The notes beneath the pieces are model-generated. The model had not been told where the DNA came from. It saw nothing but the letters and a program-made list of their open reading frames with translations, and did no database searches. Both the position numbers and the translations under genes were made by a program. A stretch of 64,000 nucleotides of DNA from Lacrimispora sphenoides. GTDB taxonomy: Bacteria > Bacillota > Clostridia > Lachnospirales > Lachnospiraceae. The stretch is from contig NZ_FOIP01000002.1 of the NCBI RefSeq assembly GCF_900105215.1, positions 2,108,001 through 2,172,000 on the forward strand. The letters are read 5' to 3'. This document shows, piece after piece, positions 62,888 to 64,000 of this stretch (its first letter is position 1; each line of letters begins with the position of its first letter).

Positions 62888-63544
62888 ATGAAAGATCTGT
62901 TTCACAGGTACAGGCATGTCTGGATCCTCGGCTACGCCTTTATCTATATTCCGTGGTTTATTCACCTGGAAAAGACGGTGACAAACCACTACTATATCAT
63001 GCATGTTGCTTTAGACGACCTGATTCCTTTTAATGAATATTTCATTATTCCATATCTTTTATGGTTTGTTTATATAGCTGCTGCTATTTTATTCTTTTTT
63101 TATACCGATGTAAAAGATTATTACAGACTGTGTACCATGCTGTTTACTGGAATGACCATCAGTCTGGTGATCTGCACCGTGTTTCCAAACGGTACGGATT
63201 TCCGCCCTGTGATTGATCCGGGTAAAAATATCTGCTCAGATATTGTAGCAGTTCTTTATTCCACGGATACTTGTACCAATGTATTCCCCAGTATCCATGT
63301 TTATAACTCTATTTGTGTACACATTGCAGTCCTTCACAGCGAACGCTTAAGGAAATACCGGTTAGTGAAGACCGGTTCCCTGATCCTGATGATTTCCATC
63401 AGCCTTGCAACTGTTTTCTTAAAACAGCATTCTGCCTTTGACGGTCTTGGTTCACTGGTTATGGCCTATGTTATGTACCACTTTGTATACTCTGACTCTT
63501 TTGTTCCCAGCAGAGAGAAAGTTACCGAAAAAGCCATCAGTTAA
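62888..63544 (+). CDS. PAP2-like membrane phosphatase family protein
   Basis: A protein of about 218 residues with five or six helices. The phosphatase motifs resemble the PAP2 superfamily. VFPSIHVYNS is the PSxxH block, and LKQHSAFDGLGS is the block with the catalytic His and Asp. The first (KxxxxxxRP) block is only weakly matched by PNGTDFRP. It probably acts on an isoprenoid or phospholipid phosphate at the membrane. The ATG at 62888 follows GGAGA by about 12 bases, a rather long spacing. Confidence 0.78.
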   Translation: MKDLFHRYRHVWILGYAFIYIPWFIHLEKTVTNHYYIMHVALDDLIPFNEYFIIPYLLWFVYIAAAILFFFYTDVKDYYRLCTMLFTGMTISLVICTVFPNGTDFRPVIDPGKNICSDIVAVLYSTDTCTNVFPSIHVYNSICVHIAVLHSERLRKYRLVKTGSLILMISISLATVFLKQHSAFDGLGSLVMAYVMYHFVYSDSFVPSREKVTEKAIS

Positions 63545-63545
63545 A

Positions 63546-63596
63546 AATATATCCCCTGACGCCTTTCATTGATCGGCCAGGGGATATTTGTTTTTT
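63546..63596 (+). terminator. Terminator of the PAP2-like gene
   Basis: AAATATATCCCCTG pairs with CAGGGGATATTT around a loop of about 19 bases and is followed by GTTTTTT. It also lies at the end of the convergent glycosyltransferase gene. Confidence 0.85.
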
Positions 63597-63612
63597 ACTG
63601 CCAGTGATAGTT

Positions 63613-64000
63613 TTAGTTAAAACCGAAAAATTTCTGGGTCATTTTATAGATCGCAATCGGGAATTTCCTTCCGCTCTTACCGGGGAGATTGACCCCCTGA
63701 CCCATAAAGCCCCATCGAAGCCTTAGGAACAACGGTAAGTTCTGCTTGCGGAGGTGTTGCCACAGTTCCTTTTTCTTTTCCATATTTTCATCATTGTCTG
63801 ACTTGATTGCTAGGATAGAGGATATGGTCATCATGATCTCCAAATACCGCACCATGTAATGACGCAGCCTGCGCTGCTTGATTTTCATTACATCGTAATA
63901 GCCAAGCATCAGTTTTGTCACCTTGATCTGCTGGTCGATTCGGCCGATCATGACCGATTCGTTTACAGACTGGTCGTCTCTTCCGATAAAGTAGCGGTAG
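63613..64000 (-). CDS. Glycosyltransferase (family 2-like), C-terminal part (cut by window edge)
   Basis: The last roughly 128 codons of a minus-strand gene that is open through the right edge of the window. The segment reads YRYFIGRDDQSVNE and then RIDQQIKVTKLMLGYYDV, followed by helices and a basic C-terminus (PGKSGRKFPIAIYKMTQ). This resembles the C-terminal region after the GT-A domain of Lachnospiraceae family 2 glycosyltransferases. No catalytic motif lies in the window, so the call is from resemblance of this tail only. Confidence 0.6.
   Translation of the reverse strand, partial: YRYFIGRDDQSVNESVMIGRIDQQIKVTKLMLGYYDVMKIKQRRLRHYMVRYLEIMMTISSILAIKSDNDENMEKKKELWQHLRKQNLPLFLRLRWGFMGQGVNLPGKSGRKFPIAIYKMTQKFFGFN

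Overview
The window looks like core chromosome from an anaerobic, spore-forming, low-to-mid GC Firmicute of the Lachnospiraceae (Clostridium cluster XIVa, Lacrimispora-like). This placement is an inference. It rests on the protein sequences, an oxygen-independent ribonucleotide reductase, a diiron oxygen-binding family protein, a Spo0E-type phosphatase, a clostridial NfeD/SPFH pair, and the layout of the cell-division cluster. No rRNA, tRNA, CRISPR array, prophage or insertion sequence was seen. Most genes lie on the minus strand.

Region by region: 1-1,716 holds the 5' end of metF and two conserved hypothetical genes. 1,862-15,031 is a division and cell-wall (dcw) cluster transcribed right to left: mraZ, rsmH, an ftsL-like gene, two class B PBPs in tandem, mraY, murD, ftsW, murA, ftsQ and ftsZ. 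It starts at a sigma-A promoter followed by a five-fold MraZ operator; ftsZ has its own promoter. 15,115-22,700 holds a BMP-type (nucleoside-family) ABC importer preceded by a YesMN-like two-component system. 22,808-26,213 has a Spo0E-like small gene coupled to lgt, then ychF, an FNT-family channel and a possible tiny membrane protein. 26,530-33,514 has gltBD and ptsH (HPr). 33,562-39,874 has queH, the primary sigma factor gene, and a tight argF-hypothetical-birA-mutY-dgk operon behind three ArgR-like boxes. 39,937-46,995 has a patatin-like protein, SPFH/NfeD, an RNA methyltransferase, NAD synthetase and a MATE exporter. 47,081-51,525 has an Rrf2 regulator, a PAS-HD-GYP protein paired with an ODP-type protein, and an NSS transporter. 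51,574-54,260 has an nrdD with a fused redoxin domain behind a highly structured leader. 54,207-59,534 is the scpA-scpB-dut-TPR-hflX run plus a phosphoesterase and a small membrane protein. 59,629-64,000 has a small XRE regulator, a D,D-carboxypeptidase with C-terminal repeats, a NUDIX protein, a small-multidrug-export family protein, a PAP2-like protein and the 3' end of a glycosyltransferase gene.

The genes are mostly housekeeping: septum formation and murein synthesis, nitrogen assimilation (GltBD, ArgF), NAD and dNTP supply, chromosome segregation (ScpAB), and envelope functions. The most unusual material is non-coding. One is a 52-bp-period repeat family sitting just upstream of ribosome-binding sites at four loci. 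The other is a duplicated three-hairpin array in front of nrdD. I did not find a clear new defence or mobile system.
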